From positions 4,216,001 to 4,280,000 of the forward strand of contig NZ_CP128185.1 of assembly GCF_030316135.1 (NCBI RefSeq): 64,000 bases of DNA, written 5' to 3'. The position numbers and the translations under genes are program-made. The notes beneath the pieces were generated by a model. The model was not told where the DNA came from. It saw only the letters and a list, made by a program, of their open reading frames with translations, and ran no database searches. Positions 9,516 through 19,721 of this stretch are shown piece after piece. Origin of the DNA: Aliiglaciecola sp. LCG003. Its GTDB lineage: Bacteria; Pseudomonadota; Gammaproteobacteria; Enterobacterales; Alteromonadaceae. The first letter of the stretch is position 1. Every line of letters starts with the position of its first letter.

Positions 9516-10070
9516 TTAGCTGGTTAATTTTTGACTGATAGCATCGACAAAGTTTGGAATATCATCAGGGTTACGGCTGGTCACCAGCTTTCCATCCGTC
9601 ACTACAGTGTTATCTTGCCAATTGGCCCCCGCATTTTTCAAATCAGTACGGATGCTAGGATAAGAGGTAACTTGCTTGCCTTTTACTAAACCAGCTTCAA
9701 CTAAAAGCCAAGGTCCATGACAAATAGAGGCTATCACTTTGATTTTACTCAGCTGCGCTGCGGATTTTATAAAGGCGACAACGCTTTCATCGGTACGCAG
9801 AATATCCGGATTCATCTGCCCACCCGGAAGAATCACGCCGTCATAATCAGCAAGGTTCGCATCTTCAATTTGTTTGTCGACACTCACACTATCGCCCCAA
9901 TCTTTCTCATCCCATCCACGGATACTGTCATTTCCATTAATTGAAATAACCTGGGTTTTAGCCCCACGTGCCTCTAGCTCACGTTTTGGCTCTAGCAATT
10001 CACTTTGCTCAAAACCATTAGTAGCAATAATTGCCAGTGTTTTATTCTTTAACATTGTACTGTTTGACAT
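9516..10070 (-). CDS. DJ-1/PfpI family protein (YhbO/PfpI-like)
   Basis: A 184-residue class I glutamine amidotransferase-like protein of the PfpI/YhbO type. The conserved Glu lies in GFEQSE near residue 20, and the nucleophile elbow ASICHGPW carries Cys and His near 117-118. Relatives act as protein/nucleotide deglycases or chaperone-like stress proteins, though the deglycase activity is debated. The start has a strong GGAGG site at the right distance. It is upstream of the SDR gene in the same orientation. Confidence 0.88.
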   Translation of the reverse strand: MSNSTMLKNKTLAIIATNGFEQSELLEPKRELEARGAKTQVISINGNDSIRGWDEKDWGDSVSVDKQIEDANLADYDGVILPGGQMNPDILRTDESVVAFIKSAAQLSKIKVIASICHGPWLLVEAGLVKGKQVTSYPSIRTDLKNAGANWQDNTVVTDGKLVTSRNPDDIPNFVDAISQKLTS

Positions 10071-10417
10071 GATTCCTCCGGTTATGCAGTCAAATATGAT
10101 TCATCGAAACTGCCGTTTGATTCACATTTAAACAAGCAACACCTATACCACTTGAGGATTCTGCATCCAGCCCAATAAAAATGCAGGTTTCACTAAGAAA
10201 CTCTGGGCAATCTAATTTAATGAACGGACGTTTTTTGTCATATGGTTAAGCCGGCATGTAAAATTTTCATTAATGCTGGACAGCGACTCAGGCTGTGCAA
10301 GCTAGTCGAATATTGGAGGGAAAGCTTTAAATTATTGGCAAGGCATACACTAAATATAGTCTGAGCCATCAGCTTGGTTAAAATGATGACTCAAACTCTC
10401 ATATATCTAAGCTGCTC
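10071..10417. other. 347-base intergenic stretch, nothing assigned
   Basis: This lies between the start of the DJ-1/PfpI gene and the end of hslO, both on the minus strand. It must hold the promoter of the DJ-1/PfpI-SDR pair. No convincing hexamers, terminator with a T-run, or conserved reading frame were seen. Confidence 0.5.
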
Positions 10418-11314
10418 CTATTGGGCTTGGTCAGGCAGAGGGTAAGCCCCACTATGAATCGACTCAATATCAATGGCATCAAAACTGTATTCCTGATGAC
10501 AATACTGACAGTTGAGCTTTACGGCTCCCTCTTGCGCGACAATATCTAACAACTCTTGCTTATCAACGTTAGCAATGGCCAAGGAGCTGCGCTCTTTGCT
10601 ACAGGTACACTTAAATTGGATCCCTTGTGGTTTATACAGTTCTATTTCTTCTTGATGATAGAGTCGATGCAGCACTTCACTAGCTGGCAGACGCAACAAT
10701 TCGTCTGTGGTGATAGTTTCGCTCAAAGTAGCCAAATGGCTAAACTCTGGGCGCATAGCGACTTGGCTGGCTTCGCTACTAGTTGGTAGAACTTGCAGGA
10801 ACAATCCACCGGCGCTTGGCTTGTCACCTTTAATGTCGGTTTTTAGAATAACCCGAGTGGCCAATTGCTCAGATTGATTAAAATAGCCCTCTAAGCACTC
10901 TGCTAAGGTGGGTTTGTCTAGTGCAACCATTCCCTGATAGCGTTCACCCTCGGTGGGCGTGATAGTAATCACCAAAATTCCTTTAGGCATCAGTTCTGCT
11001 AATGATTCAGGCAATTCTGTAATCGCACGGTCCCAGCGCGCCACACCACGTAGCTTTTGATCTTCGGTACCGTTGACCACGGCATATTTGACCACCCCTT
11101 CGCTTTGCAGCTGAACCGCGACATCACCTTTAAATTTTAGAGTAGCGGTCAATAATGAAGTAGCTGCCATTAATTCACCGAGTAGGGTTTGGATCACTGG
11201 AGGATAATCATCAGAGGCTAGAATCGCGGCGAAGCTTTCTTGTAACTGCACAAGTTCACCGCGAACATTAGCTTTATTAAATACATAGCGGTGTAGCTGA
11301 TCAAAATGAGACAT
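10418..11314 (-). CDS. hslO: Redox-regulated chaperone Hsp33
   Basis: A 298-residue cytosolic holdase activated by oxidation. The four zinc-binding cysteines of the redox switch are at the C-terminus: the CxC pair in FKCTCSKERS near residue 235 and the CxxC pair in LNCQYCHQEY near 268. The N-terminal substrate-binding domain begins DQLHRYVFNKANVRGELVQL, typical of the family. It starts 9 bases after the hslR stop, so hslR-hslO form an operon as in enterics. Confidence 0.97.
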   Translation of the reverse strand: MSHFDQLHRYVFNKANVRGELVQLQESFAAILASDDYPPVIQTLLGELMAATSLLTATLKFKGDVAVQLQSEGVVKYAVVNGTEDQKLRGVARWDRAITELPESLAELMPKGILVITITPTEGERYQGMVALDKPTLAECLEGYFNQSEQLATRVILKTDIKGDKPSAGGLFLQVLPTSSEASQVAMRPEFSHLATLSETITTDELLRLPASEVLHRLYHQEEIELYKPQGIQFKCTCSKERSSLAIANVDKQELLDIVAQEGAVKLNCQYCHQEYSFDAIDIESIHSGAYPLPDQAQ

Positions 11315-11323
11315 AATTTTCTC

Positions 11324-11737
11324 TTACTGCTGTTTAAATTGAATGATTTTACGCCGTGCTTTTTTGTCCGGCCGCGTATCAGGCTTAGGGCTATGAAAAG
11401 CGCTCAGTTTGCGTGCTTGCGCATTTTTCTCTCGCTGGGCAATACTTTGTTCGGTCTCTGCATAGAGATTTTGCGCTTGAGGCGCACCCCGTCGGTGTTC
11501 AGTGAGCTCTTTTACTACGACCTCTTTACTGTCATAACCTGAGGGTAAAATGATAGTCGCACCTAACTCAACATTGCGACTTGGCTTGCATCTTTGCCCA
11601 TTATATTGCACCTTACCGGATTGCACCATGTCTCGTGCAACGGAACGAGTTTTAAAAAATCGGGCGGCCCATAACCACTTATCCAACCTGATAATTTCTT
11701 TTGATTGGTTATCTTTAACGTTTTTCATACTTTTCAA
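11324..11737 (-). CDS. hslR: Heat-shock ribosome-associated protein Hsp15
   Basis: A 137-residue S4-domain RNA-binding protein that recycles stalled 50S subunits carrying nascent tRNA. The S4 motif begins IRLDKWLWAARFFKTRS near residue 15 and continues VARDMVQSGKVQYNG. The C-terminus is strongly basic (KPDTRPDKKARRKII). It heads the hslR-hslO operon and is divergent from gspC, with about 95 bases between the starts. Confidence 0.96.
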   Translation of the reverse strand: MKSMKNVKDNQSKEIIRLDKWLWAARFFKTRSVARDMVQSGKVQYNGQRCKPSRNVELGATIILPSGYDSKEVVVKELTEHRRGAPQAQNLYAETEQSIAQREKNAQARKLSAFHSPKPDTRPDKKARRKIIQFKQQ

Positions 11738-11783
11738 ATGTAATTTTAGTGTTTAATAGTTGTGGCCCTCTAGTCTACTGGTT

Positions 11784-11813
11784 ATCATTGACCTGATTAA
11801 CCGTGCATATAAT
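11784..11813 (+). promoter_or_regulatory. Candidate promoter of the gsp operon
   Basis: A perfect TATAAT at 11808-11813 lies 20 bases before the gspC ATG. The -35 is uncertain: ATCATT at 11784 gives an 18-base spacer, while the better hexamer TTGACC at 11788 would leave only 14. It is the only good -10 in the hslR-gspC gap on this strand. Confidence 0.4.
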
Positions 11814-11832
11814 GACCCAGAAGTGACAAAGA

Positions 11833-12777
11833 ATGACTGTCGGTAGTACCAACCTTAGCCATATATGGCTGCAAATTAGTAAATATCAATCACAATTAAG
11901 CCTTGTGGTGGTAATTTTGCTAGTTTTATATCTTCTGGCCTTCCTTGCAGATATGACTTGGCGTCTTATCCCTAGCCCGCAATCCTCATTTGCACAATCG
12001 ACCCAAACAAATACAAACTTACCGCAGAAGAAAACCGATAACGGTAGAATTAATTTAGCCCAATTAAAGAGTCTCAATTTGTTTGGTGATCTAACTGCAA
12101 CGCCAGAAGAGGTTAAGGAAGAGGTGACAGACGCGCCTGAAACCAAATTAAACCTAACTCTAACCGGTGTAGTTGCCAGCGACGACGCGAACATCTCCGC
12201 GGCTATTATCCAAAATAAAGGCTTACAGAATACCTACGGCATCGAGGACGAAATCGATGGCACTAATGCTACATTACATGAAGTCTATGCAGACCGCGTT
12301 ATTATTAAGAACGGTCCGCGCCGAGAAACCTTAATGTTAGACGGCATAGAATACGGCTCTGAGAAGCCAGTATTTCAACCGCCTATGACCAGTATCGCCG
12401 ATGGTGAAACCATTGATAAAGAAGAGTATAAGTTACTCTCACCAGAGATTGCCGAATCAACACGAGAATTACAACGTAGCCCGACTAGTTTCATGGACTA
12501 CATCCAAATCACTCCGCACACACCAAATGGCCAATTAGTCGGTTACCGTATCGCACCCGGTAAGAACCCAATTTTATTTAAAGGCGCTGGATTTGTCGCG
12601 GGTGACATTGTTACTGAAATCAATGGTTTAGATTTGACCGACCCACAACAAGCTTTAGAAGCAATGGCTGAACTTAGCGAAGCTCAGGCACTCCAATTGA
12701 CAATTAATCGAGGTGAGGAATTACTCACTTTGTATTTGGACTTCCCAGCAGAGGAAGACAATGAACAGGATATATAA
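11833..12777 (+). CDS. gspC: Type II secretion protein GspC
   Basis: The inner-membrane T2SS protein that links the assembly platform to the secretin. A cytoplasmic start is followed by one membrane helix at about residues 20-40, then a Pro/Gln-rich linker, the HR domain (LNLTLTGVVASDD) and a C-terminal PDZ domain (GYRIAPGKNP, GDIVTEINGLDL). The 314 residues are typical. It is the first gene of gspC-N, and its 3' end overlaps the region just before gspD. Confidence 0.95.
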   Translation: MTVGSTNLSHIWLQISKYQSQLSLVVVILLVLYLLAFLADMTWRLIPSPQSSFAQSTQTNTNLPQKKTDNGRINLAQLKSLNLFGDLTATPEEVKEEVTDAPETKLNLTLTGVVASDDANISAAIIQNKGLQNTYGIEDEIDGTNATLHEVYADRVIIKNGPRRETLMLDGIEYGSEKPVFQPPMTSIADGETIDKEEYKLLSPEIAESTRELQRSPTSFMDYIQITPHTPNGQLVGYRIAPGKNPILFKGAGFVAGDIVTEINGLDLTDPQQALEAMAELSEAQALQLTINRGEELLTLYLDFPAEEDNEQDI

Positions 12778-12787
12778 GGATAACTCT

Positions 12788-14836
12788 ATGAGGCAAACAA
12801 GCCGCAGTATATTTAAAGGCTTATGTTTAGCAGCATGCGCAGCTATTTTGTCAGTTTCCGCAAACTTGAGTGCTGCGGAATACTCACCCAACTTTAAAAA
12901 TACCGAAATAACCGAGTTTATTAATATCGTCGGTAGGAACTTGAATAAAACTATTATTGTTGACCCTAACGTGCGAGGCAAAATCAGTGTTCGCAGTTAC
13001 GACTTGTTGACGGAAGAGCAATATTACCAATTCTTTATGAACGTTTTGCAGGTCTACGATTTTGCCGTAGTTGAAATGCCCAGTGGAATTCTCAAAGTCG
13101 TGCGCTCTAAAGACGCCAAAACATCAAATATTCCAGTAGTTGAAGGTACGCCCTTTGACGGTGATGAAATGATCACCCGTGTGGTACCTGTTTACAATGT
13201 TCCGGTACGCGAACTTGCGCCTATCCTACGTCAACTTAATGACCAAGCAGGCGGCGGTAACGTCGTCAGTCACGATCCATCGAACGTGATGATGTTGACC
13301 GGCCGAGCTGCTGTTGTGAATCGTTTGGTGGAGATTATCGAACGAGTTGACCAAGCTGGTGATGAAGAAGTTGAGATAGTAAAACTTAAATATGCCTCTG
13401 CCGGTGAAATGGTCAGGATCATTGATAACATCAACAAATCCTCTAATAAACAAGCTGGTACTGGCAAGTCAGACCCGCGAGTAGTGGCTGATGATCGTAC
13501 CAACAGTGTGATTGTAAGTGGCGACAACAAATCCCGTCAGCGCCTAATTAAACTGATCACCAAAATGGACCAAGAGCTGGAAAGCAATGGTAATACCCGG
13601 GTAATTTTTGTGAATTACGCCAAGGCAGAAGAGTTAGTAAAAGTGCTACAGGGTGTCAGTGCCAGTATTCAAGCAGAAGAGCAAGGCGCAGCGGCAAGTA
13701 CTAGCCGAGGCAGAGGCTCTAACAACCGAGAAGTCAGTATCGACGCTCACGCAGACTCCAATGCGCTAGTTATCACAGCTGAACCCGATATGATGCGCTC
13801 ATTAGAAGAGGTGATCCGCCAGTTAGACATTCGCCGCGCCCAAGTTACCGTAGAAGCGATTATCGTCGAAGTATTTGAAGGTGACGGCACTACGCTAGGT
13901 GTGCAGTGGGGCAGCGAGAAGTTTGGCGCTCAACAGTTCACCAACGGTGTAGTCGGCATAGGTTCTTTAGCTGTAGCTGTAGACCAAGCAGAAGACAAGA
14001 CCACTTCAACTACGGGTTTTGATGATAACGGCGAACCCTACTCTTATGACACCACAACTACCGGTGACTTAACCAGTCTGGCGTCTCTATTGGGCGGCGT
14101 GAACGGTTTCTTGGTCGGGGTAGTCAAAGATGGTTGGGGAGCCGTGTTGCAAGCCGTGAGTACAGACACAAACTCAAATGTACTGTCTGCTCCTCATCTT
14201 ACCACCATGGATAACGAAGAAGCCTTCTTCATTGTGGGTCAGGAAGTACCTATTATTACTGGTTCCTCAACGGGCTCAAATAATGCCAACCCATTTCAAA
14301 CTATCGAGCGTAAAGAAGTGGGTATCAAACTCAAAGTCACACCGCAAATTAACGAAGGTGATGCAGTTCAAATGCTGATTGAGCAAGAAGTATCTAGTGT
14401 CAGCGGCGCGACATCAGTGGATATCGCTATCAATAAACGTGAAATAAAGACCACAGTAATAGTCGATGATGGCGGCACTATAGTCTTAGGTGGTCTGATC
14501 GATGAAGATGTACAGGAAAGTATTTCCAAAGTGCCTCTCCTTGGCGATATACCGTTTTTAGGTAACCTGTTCAAATCGACCACCACCAGCAAACGTAAAC
14601 GTAATTTAATGGTCTTCATTCGCCCGACAATTGTTCGTGACGGTGCAACCATGAATACCATTAGTCATAGAAAATATAACTTTATCCGTGCAGAGCAGTT
14701 GAAGCGCCAATCAGAGGGTATTTCTTTGATGCCCTTTACGGAAAGTCCAGTTTTACCTGAATGGAATGAAGCGCTAGAGCTTCCCCCTTCATTTGAAGAG
14801 TATTTGATGAAGAAAGATCAGGAAAGCAAGGATTGA
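12788..14836 (+). CDS. gspD: Type II secretion outer-membrane secretin GspD
   Basis: The ring-forming secretin through which folded exoproteins leave the cell. A signal peptide (residues 1-29) precedes the N0 domain ([17 protein letters not shown]), three N1-N3 repeats, and the secretin core ending [16 protein letters not shown]. The frame is open from 12713 inside gspC, and ATG 12761 is possible. ATG 12788 is chosen because AAGGA lies 7 bases upstream and it begins a normal signal peptide, giving 682 residues. It overlaps or abuts gspE. Confidence 0.95.
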   Translation: MRQTSRSIFKGLCLAACAAILSVSANLSAAEYSPNFKNTEITEFINIVGRNLNKTIIVDPNVRGKISVRSYDLLTEEQYYQFFMNVLQVYDFAVVEMPSGILKVVRSKDAKTSNIPVVEGTPFDGDEMITRVVPVYNVPVRELAPILRQLNDQAGGGNVVSHDPSNVMMLTGRAAVVNRLVEIIERVDQAGDEEVEIVKLKYASAGEMVRIIDNINKSSNKQAGTGKSDPRVVADDRTNSVIVSGDNKSRQRLIKLITKMDQELESNGNTRVIFVNYAKAEELVKVLQGVSASIQAEEQGAAASTSRGRGSNNREVSIDAHADSNALVITAEPDMMRSLEEVIRQLDIRRAQVTVEAIIVEVFEGDGTTLGVQWGSEKFGAQQFTNGVVGIGSLAVAVDQAEDKTTSTTGFDDNGEPYSYDTTTTGDLTSLASLLGGVNGFLVGVVKDGWGAVLQAVSTDTNSNVLSAPHLTTMDNEEAFFIVGQEVPIITGSSTGSNNANPFQTIERKEVGIKLKVTPQINEGDAVQMLIEQEVSSVSGATSVDIAINKREIKTTVIVDDGGTIVLGGLIDEDVQESISKVPLLGDIPFLGNLFKSTTTSKRKRNLMVFIRPTIVRDGATMNTISHRKYNFIRAEQLKRQSEGISLMPFTESPVLPEWNEALELPPSFEEYLMKKDQESKD

Positions 14837-14841
14837 TAACG

Positions 14842-16392
14842 ATGGAATCGGCACATGAAACAGCGCTAAACTCTGACCTAATCGAGCCGGAATTAGACTT
14901 AGACACCCCGATAGAAGAAGACCAGCATAAGCAGTTGGCGTTTGGCTTTGCCAAACGTCACAAAGTACTATTGGATACCGGTGAACAACCGGCTGTTTTG
15001 TACTATACCCCGAGCACCGATTTTTCAGTGTTTGTTGAAGTGCGCAGGTTCCTAGGTGCAGACTTTCAATTGCGCGAAATACCCGAAGAAAAATTTGAAG
15101 GGTTACTAACCAGCGCATTCCAGCGAGATTCGTCTGCCGCTAAGCAGTTAATGGAAGATATCGGTAACGAAAGTGACTTATTTGCGCTGGCTGAAGAGCT
15201 GCCTGATACCGAAGATTTGCTCGAAAATGAAGATGACGCCCCGATTATCAAGCTCATCAATGCCATGTTAGGCGAAGCCATCAAAGAAGGTGCGTCGGAT
15301 ATTCATATCGAAACCTTTGAAAGCCAATTAATTGTGCGCTTTCGAGTCGACGGTGTATTACGAGAGATTTTGCGGCCAAATCGTAAATTATCATCCATGT
15401 TAGTATCCCGTATCAAAGTAATGGCTAAACTGGATATTGCTGAAAAACGCGTACCGCAAGATGGACGTATCACGTTACGGATTGCTGGACGGGCGGTAGA
15501 TGTGCGGGTGTCCACCATGCCATCTAGTCATGGTGAAAGAGTTGTTTTACGTTTGCTGGATAAAAATAATGCGCGACTAAATTTAACTGATTTAGGGATG
15601 ACAGCTGAAAACCGCAAGCATTTTTCCTCACTCATTCGTAAACCTCACGGTATTATTCTAGTAACCGGCCCCACGGGCTCAGGTAAAAGCACCACTTTGT
15701 ATGCCGGACTATCCGAGATTAACTCCAAAGATCGGAACATCTTAACGGTTGAAGATCCTATCGAGTTTGATTTGCAGGGCATTGGGCAAACCCAAGTTAA
15801 TCCGCGAGTTGATATGACCTTTGCCCGCGGACTCCGGGCCATATTACGTCAGGATCCTGATGTGGTTATGATAGGTGAGATTCGCGACTTAGAAACCGCC
15901 CAGATTGGCGTGCAAGCCAGTTTAACCGGGCACTTAGTCTTATCTACATTACACACCAATACCGCGGCCGGCGCAATTACCCGCCTTGAAGATATGGGGA
16001 TTGAACCCTTTCTTTTATCTTCTAGTTTGCTGGCGGTGTTATCCCAACGCTTAGTGAGAACCCTTTGTCCGGATTGCAAGATATCACACCTGCCCACCGC
16101 AGCTGAATGTGTCGCCTTAGGGATTGAACCAAATGACCAAAGTCGTCAAGTGTGCAGCCCTAAGGGTTGCGCAGCATGTAATCAAACGGGCTATCGTGGA
16201 AGAACCGGTATCCATGAGTTGCTAATTGTCGACGAACCCATACGTGACCTAGTTCACAATGGCCATGGTGAGCAGGCGATCGAAAAATATGTACGACAAA
16301 ACACCCCTAGTATCCGTGAAGATGGCTGCGATAAAGTACTTCTTGGTATCACTTCACTAGAAGAAGTGTTACGTGTTACGCGGGAGGACTAA
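14842..16392 (+). CDS. gspE: Type II secretion ATPase GspE
   Basis: The cytoplasmic ATPase powering pseudopilus assembly, about 516 residues. Walker [10 protein letters not shown] is near residue 276, the Walker B region [12 protein letters not shown] near 340, and a His box (STLHTN) follows. The CxxC pairs CPDC and CAAC near 410-450 bind zinc in this family. TTG 14833 could also serve as start, but ATG 14842 sits 9 bases after AAGGA. It is followed after 2 bases by gspF. Confidence 0.96.
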   Translation: MESAHETALNSDLIEPELDLDTPIEEDQHKQLAFGFAKRHKVLLDTGEQPAVLYYTPSTDFSVFVEVRRFLGADFQLREIPEEKFEGLLTSAFQRDSSAAKQLMEDIGNESDLFALAEELPDTEDLLENEDDAPIIKLINAMLGEAIKEGASDIHIETFESQLIVRFRVDGVLREILRPNRKLSSMLVSRIKVMAKLDIAEKRVPQDGRITLRIAGRAVDVRVSTMPSSHGERVVLRLLDKNNARLNLTDLGMTAENRKHFSSLIRKPHGIILVTGPTGSGKSTTLYAGLSEINSKDRNILTVEDPIEFDLQGIGQTQVNPRVDMTFARGLRAILRQDPDVVMIGEIRDLETAQIGVQASLTGHLVLSTLHTNTAAGAITRLEDMGIEPFLLSSSLLAVLSQRLVRTLCPDCKISHLPTAAECVALGIEPNDQSRQVCSPKGCAACNQTGYRGRTGIHELLIVDEPIRDLVHNGHGEQAIEKYVRQNTPSIREDGCDKVLLGITSLEEVLRVTRED

Positions 16393-16394
16393 GT

Positions 16395-17618
16395 GTGGCA
16401 GCCTTTGCCTATAAAGCGCTCAACCAAAATGGTCGAAGTAAAAGCGGTGTCCTAGAAGGGGACAATGCCAGACACATACGCCAGCAACTCCGCGACTCAG
16501 ATCTAATCCCATTAGAGGTTGAGCAGGTCAGTGAAAAAGAAAAAGCCGCTAACAAAGCCAGTTTTAGTTGGTTAAAGCGGGGCATATCTGCCGGCGATTT
16601 AGCTTTATTGACTCGCCAGATAGCCACCTTAGTTGAATCGGCTTTACCATTAGAAGAGGCATTGTTAGCTGTAGCAGAGCAGTGTGAAAAGCCCCGCCAT
16701 AAAAATATGATGATGGCGGTACGCAGTAAAGTTGTCGAAGGGCATTCTTTGGCAGATGCGATGGCAGAATTTCCCCATGTATTTGACGAGTTATTCCGTG
16801 CCATGGTTGCAGCGGGAGAAAAATCCGGCCACCTTGATACCGTGCTCAATCGACTCGCAGACTACACCGAAAAACGTCAACAAACCCGAAGCCAAATCAC
16901 TCAAGCGATGGTTTATCCTGCCATCATGCTGTTTTTCGCCTTTGGCATAGTATTTTTGCTGTTAACTGTAGTAGTACCCAAAATTATTGGCCAGTTTGAT
17001 AATATGGGCCAAGAACTGCCCACTATTACCAATATAATGATCACTATTAGTAATTGGTTACAGAACTATGGCTTGATCATGTTTGTAGTGATTATTCTTC
17101 TGGTCGTCCTCGCCCAAAGATTGTTACAAAAACCGGCCATGAAGATGCGCTACCATCGTTTTATTTTAACCCTACCGTTAATCGGTAAGTTGTCTAAAGG
17201 TCTTAACACCGCCCGCTTTGCCAGTACTTTGAGTATCCTAACTGCCAGTGCAGTCCCCCTATTGGAAGCGATGCGCATCGCTGGTGATGTGTTGGAGAAC
17301 CTGCATATCAAGAAGGCCGTAGCTGAGGCCGCAATCAACGTAAAAGAAGGCTCAAGTTTGCGCGCGGCACTAGATAAAACCAAGATGTTCCCTCCTATGA
17401 TGATGCATATGATTGCATCTGGTGAACGAAGCGGTGAACTGCAACAAATGTTAAAACGCGCAGCCGATAATCAAGACAGGGAATTTGAGGCCTTAGTCAG
17501 TGTCTCATTGAAGGTGTTTGAACCAATATTAATTGTTTCGATGGCAGCCATTGTACTGTTCATCGTATTAGCAATCTTGCAACCGATCTTAGCATTAAAC
17601 AACATGGTGAATATGTAA
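16395..17618 (+). CDS. gspF: Type II secretion platform protein GspF
   Basis: A 407-residue polytopic inner-membrane protein that forms the assembly platform with GspE, L and M. Two T2SSF domains are visible: the first around residues 70-190 (LALLTRQIATLVESALPLEEAL) and the second around 270-395 (FASTLSILTASAVPLLEAM). Membrane helices lie near 170-195, 220-240 and 375-400. The start is GTG with GGAGG 7 bases before. The TAA/ATG overlap with gspG indicates translational coupling. Confidence 0.96.
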   Translation: MAAFAYKALNQNGRSKSGVLEGDNARHIRQQLRDSDLIPLEVEQVSEKEKAANKASFSWLKRGISAGDLALLTRQIATLVESALPLEEALLAVAEQCEKPRHKNMMMAVRSKVVEGHSLADAMAEFPHVFDELFRAMVAAGEKSGHLDTVLNRLADYTEKRQQTRSQITQAMVYPAIMLFFAFGIVFLLLTVVVPKIIGQFDNMGQELPTITNIMITISNWLQNYGLIMFVVIILLVVLAQRLLQKPAMKMRYHRFILTLPLIGKLSKGLNTARFASTLSILTASAVPLLEAMRIAGDVLENLHIKKAVAEAAINVKEGSSLRAALDKTKMFPPMMMHMIASGERSGELQQMLKRAADNQDREFEALVSVSLKVFEPILIVSMAAIVLFIVLAILQPILALNNMVNM

Positions 17619-18070
17619 TGAAAACAATGAATCAGGCGCGTCGCGCATTCAGTCGCGGCTTCACATTGATTGAAGTGATGGTGGTACTGTTAATTATCGG
17701 CATTATGGCTGGTCTGGTGGCCCCGCAAATTCTGGGTTCCCAAGAAGAAGCCCAGCGTAAGGCCGCGGCCGTCGATATTCAATCACTTGAAAGTGCATTA
17801 ACCCGCTACAAGCTGAGCAATAACCGATTCCCTACAACAGAGCAGGGCTTAGAGGCGCTTATTAGCGCTCCAACTATTGATCCTATACCACGCAATTATC
17901 CAAATGGCGGCTATATTACCCGATTACCTAAAGATCCTTGGGATAACCCGTATCAATTAGTCAGTCCGGGTGAGTTGGGTGTTATCGATATTTTTTCTAA
18001 CGGACCTGATGGCGAGCCAGGGACAGACGATGATATCGGCAATTGGAATTTAGGCGAATATCTTAACTAG
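17618..18070 (+). CDS. gspG: Type II secretion major pseudopilin GspG
   Basis: The main subunit of the periplasmic pseudopilus, 150 residues. The prepilin peptidase site is G|FTLIEVMVVLLIIG, with Glu at position +5 and a short basic leader. The C-terminal part has the calcium-binding loop region of the family (GPDGEPGTDDDIGNW). The peptidase (GspO/PilD) is not encoded in this window and must be elsewhere. Confidence 0.97.
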   Translation: MKTMNQARRAFSRGFTLIEVMVVLLIIGIMAGLVAPQILGSQEEAQRKAAAVDIQSLESALTRYKLSNNRFPTTEQGLEALISAPTIDPIPRNYPNGGYITRLPKDPWDNPYQLVSPGELGVIDIFSNGPDGEPGTDDDIGNWNLGEYLN

Positions 18071-18080
18071 GATCAAACCT

Positions 18081-18716
18081 TTGACTAAGCTAACACGCGC
18101 GCTCAATCAACAACGGGGTTTTACCCTGATAGAAATCATGGCGGTGTTAGCTATTATGGGGTTGGTTGTCAGTCTGGTGACCTTTCGTAATTTCGGCACT
18201 TCTGCCGCTGAAGACTTGGATAAGCAAGCTAAGCGTTTTCAAGTTGTGGTGGATATGGCATCGGATTTCGCTGTTCTCAATCAGCAGGAACTTGGTATTA
18301 GAATTGAACCTAAAACCAACGAATATCTATTTATGTGGCTCGATGATGAACAAAACTGGCAACTTCTAGAGGGAGAGAAAGTTTTCTCTGCTTACCAATT
18401 ACCTGAAAAATTTAAACTTGAGTTAGAACTTGAAGACTTACCTTGGGTAGAAGAAGACAATTTATTTAGCGATGGAGTGTTTAACGAAACCCTGTCCTTT
18501 GATCAGAACCGAGTCGAAATCGGTCAGGATGAAACCAACAAAAAGCTACCGCCACCACAAATCATGTTGCTCTCCAGTGGTGATATCACGCCTTTTAGTT
18601 TACTGATGATGTATGAGCCAGACTTTAGCGAAGATGACCCCGTATATTACAAGCTCAATGCCTTAGATAGTGCCCCTATCGAACGCTTAGGACCACTGAG
18701 AAACCCCGATGAATAA
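18081..18716 (+). CDS. gspH: Type II secretion minor pseudopilin GspH
   Basis: A minor pseudopilin of 211 residues starting at TTG 18081. The leader MTKLTRALNQQRG precedes the processed N-terminus FTLIEIMAVLAIMGLVVSL. The remainder is a soluble beta-rich domain rich in acidic residues. It sits in the conserved GspG-H-I-J order, and its last 8 bases overlap gspI, so the two are probably translationally coupled. Confidence 0.92.
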   Translation: MTKLTRALNQQRGFTLIEIMAVLAIMGLVVSLVTFRNFGTSAAEDLDKQAKRFQVVVDMASDFAVLNQQELGIRIEPKTNEYLFMWLDDEQNWQLLEGEKVFSAYQLPEKFKLELELEDLPWVEEDNLFSDGVFNETLSFDQNRVEIGQDETNKKLPPPQIMLLSSGDITPFSLLMMYEPDFSEDDPVYYKLNALDSAPIERLGPLRNPDE

Positions 18717-19101
18717 GTCACATCACACCTCAGGTTTTACCTTGCTGGAGGTTATGTTGGCGTTGTTAATTTTTGCCATCACTGGCACCGCCATAATGAA
18801 GGCAGCAACCGACCATCTAGCCGGCGTTGCCCAGATTGAGGACATCACTTTTGCAACTTGGGTGGCCAATAATCGACTTACACTACTTAATATACAAACT
18901 ACTTGGCCACCAAGAGATAACCTCAAAGGCTCAGAAGAGATGGCTGGTAGAACCTGGTACTGGCAGCAGAAAACCCTGAAAACTCAAGATAAAGATCTCA
19001 TCGGCATAGATATTACCGTTGGGCTTGATGAAACGTATCAAAGCAGCGTGACCAGCGTCACCAGTTACTTAACCAAACCACAAGTGGCCACCACCCGATG
19101 A
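18709..19101 (+). CDS. gspI: Type II secretion minor pseudopilin GspI
   Basis: A 130-residue minor pseudopilin. The leader MNKSHHTSG is followed by FTLLEVMLALLIFAITG, with Glu +5 conserved. The T2SSI core includes WVANNRL, the usual signature. With GspJ and GspK it forms the tip that initiates the pseudopilus. It overlaps gspH upstream and gspJ downstream by a few bases. Confidence 0.93.
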   Translation: MNKSHHTSGFTLLEVMLALLIFAITGTAIMKAATDHLAGVAQIEDITFATWVANNRLTLLNIQTTWPPRDNLKGSEEMAGRTWYWQQKTLKTQDKDLIGIDITVGLDETYQSSVTSVTSYLTKPQVATTR

Positions 19102-19721
19102 AACGGCCATCGCTGGGTTTCACCCTGATTGAAATATTAATCGCCGTGGCCATTTTCACCCTGATCGGCATGGCATCTACTGGTGTGATGACTGCGGTAA
19201 TCGATAGTGACAAACTATCTGAACAGCGTTTTGATAAATTACAAACCTTGCAACGTGCCATGCTAATCATAGAAAGGGATTTACTGCAGGCCGTGCCTCG
19301 AGCGATTCGTATTGAAGGTCAGCAGAACCAAATTGTCATGAACGGACAGAAAAATCTGTTCGAAAGCGAAGCCTATGGCCTTGGCTTTGTTCGGGCAGGA
19401 TGGCAAAACCCGCAATTGATGTTGCATCGCAGTACCTTGCAAGGCGTTGCTTACCGCATGCAAGAAGGCCGCTTAGAGCGCTTATATGGTAACTATGTTG
19501 ACAACGTTATTGGTTTTGAGCCAAAAGTTAGGGTGCTACTAACAGAAATCAATGATTTTCAATTGGCCTTTTTAACCGACAGTGGTGAAGATCCAGCAGA
19601 TTCGGAAAATTGGGAAGAGAGCTACTCTGGCAATATTCTACCCATTGCCATAACTGTGACTATTGATAGCAAAGATTTTGGCCTCATTCAGCGTAAATTT
19701 ATTCTGGGTTCACAAGATTGA
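19098..19721 (+). CDS. gspJ: Type II secretion minor pseudopilin GspJ
   Basis: A 207-residue minor pseudopilin with leader MKRPSLG and mature start FTLIEILIAVAIFTLIG. The family segment RFDKLQTLQRAMLIIERDL follows the helix. It assembles with GspI and GspK in the pseudopilus tip. Its ATG overlaps the gspI stop by 4 bases and its stop overlaps the gspK start. Confidence 0.94.
   Translation: MKRPSLGFTLIEILIAVAIFTLIGMASTGVMTAVIDSDKLSEQRFDKLQTLQRAMLIIERDLLQAVPRAIRIEGQQNQIVMNGQKNLFESEAYGLGFVRAGWQNPQLMLHRSTLQGVAYRMQEGRLERLYGNYVDNVIGFEPKVRVLLTEINDFQLAFLTDSGEDPADSENWEESYSGNILPIAITVTIDSKDFGLIQRKFILGSQD

Noticed and set aside
12713-12787. Earlier in-frame start for gspD within gspC
   Set aside because: It would add 25 residues before a normal signal peptide; the ATG at 12788 has the better ribosome site.
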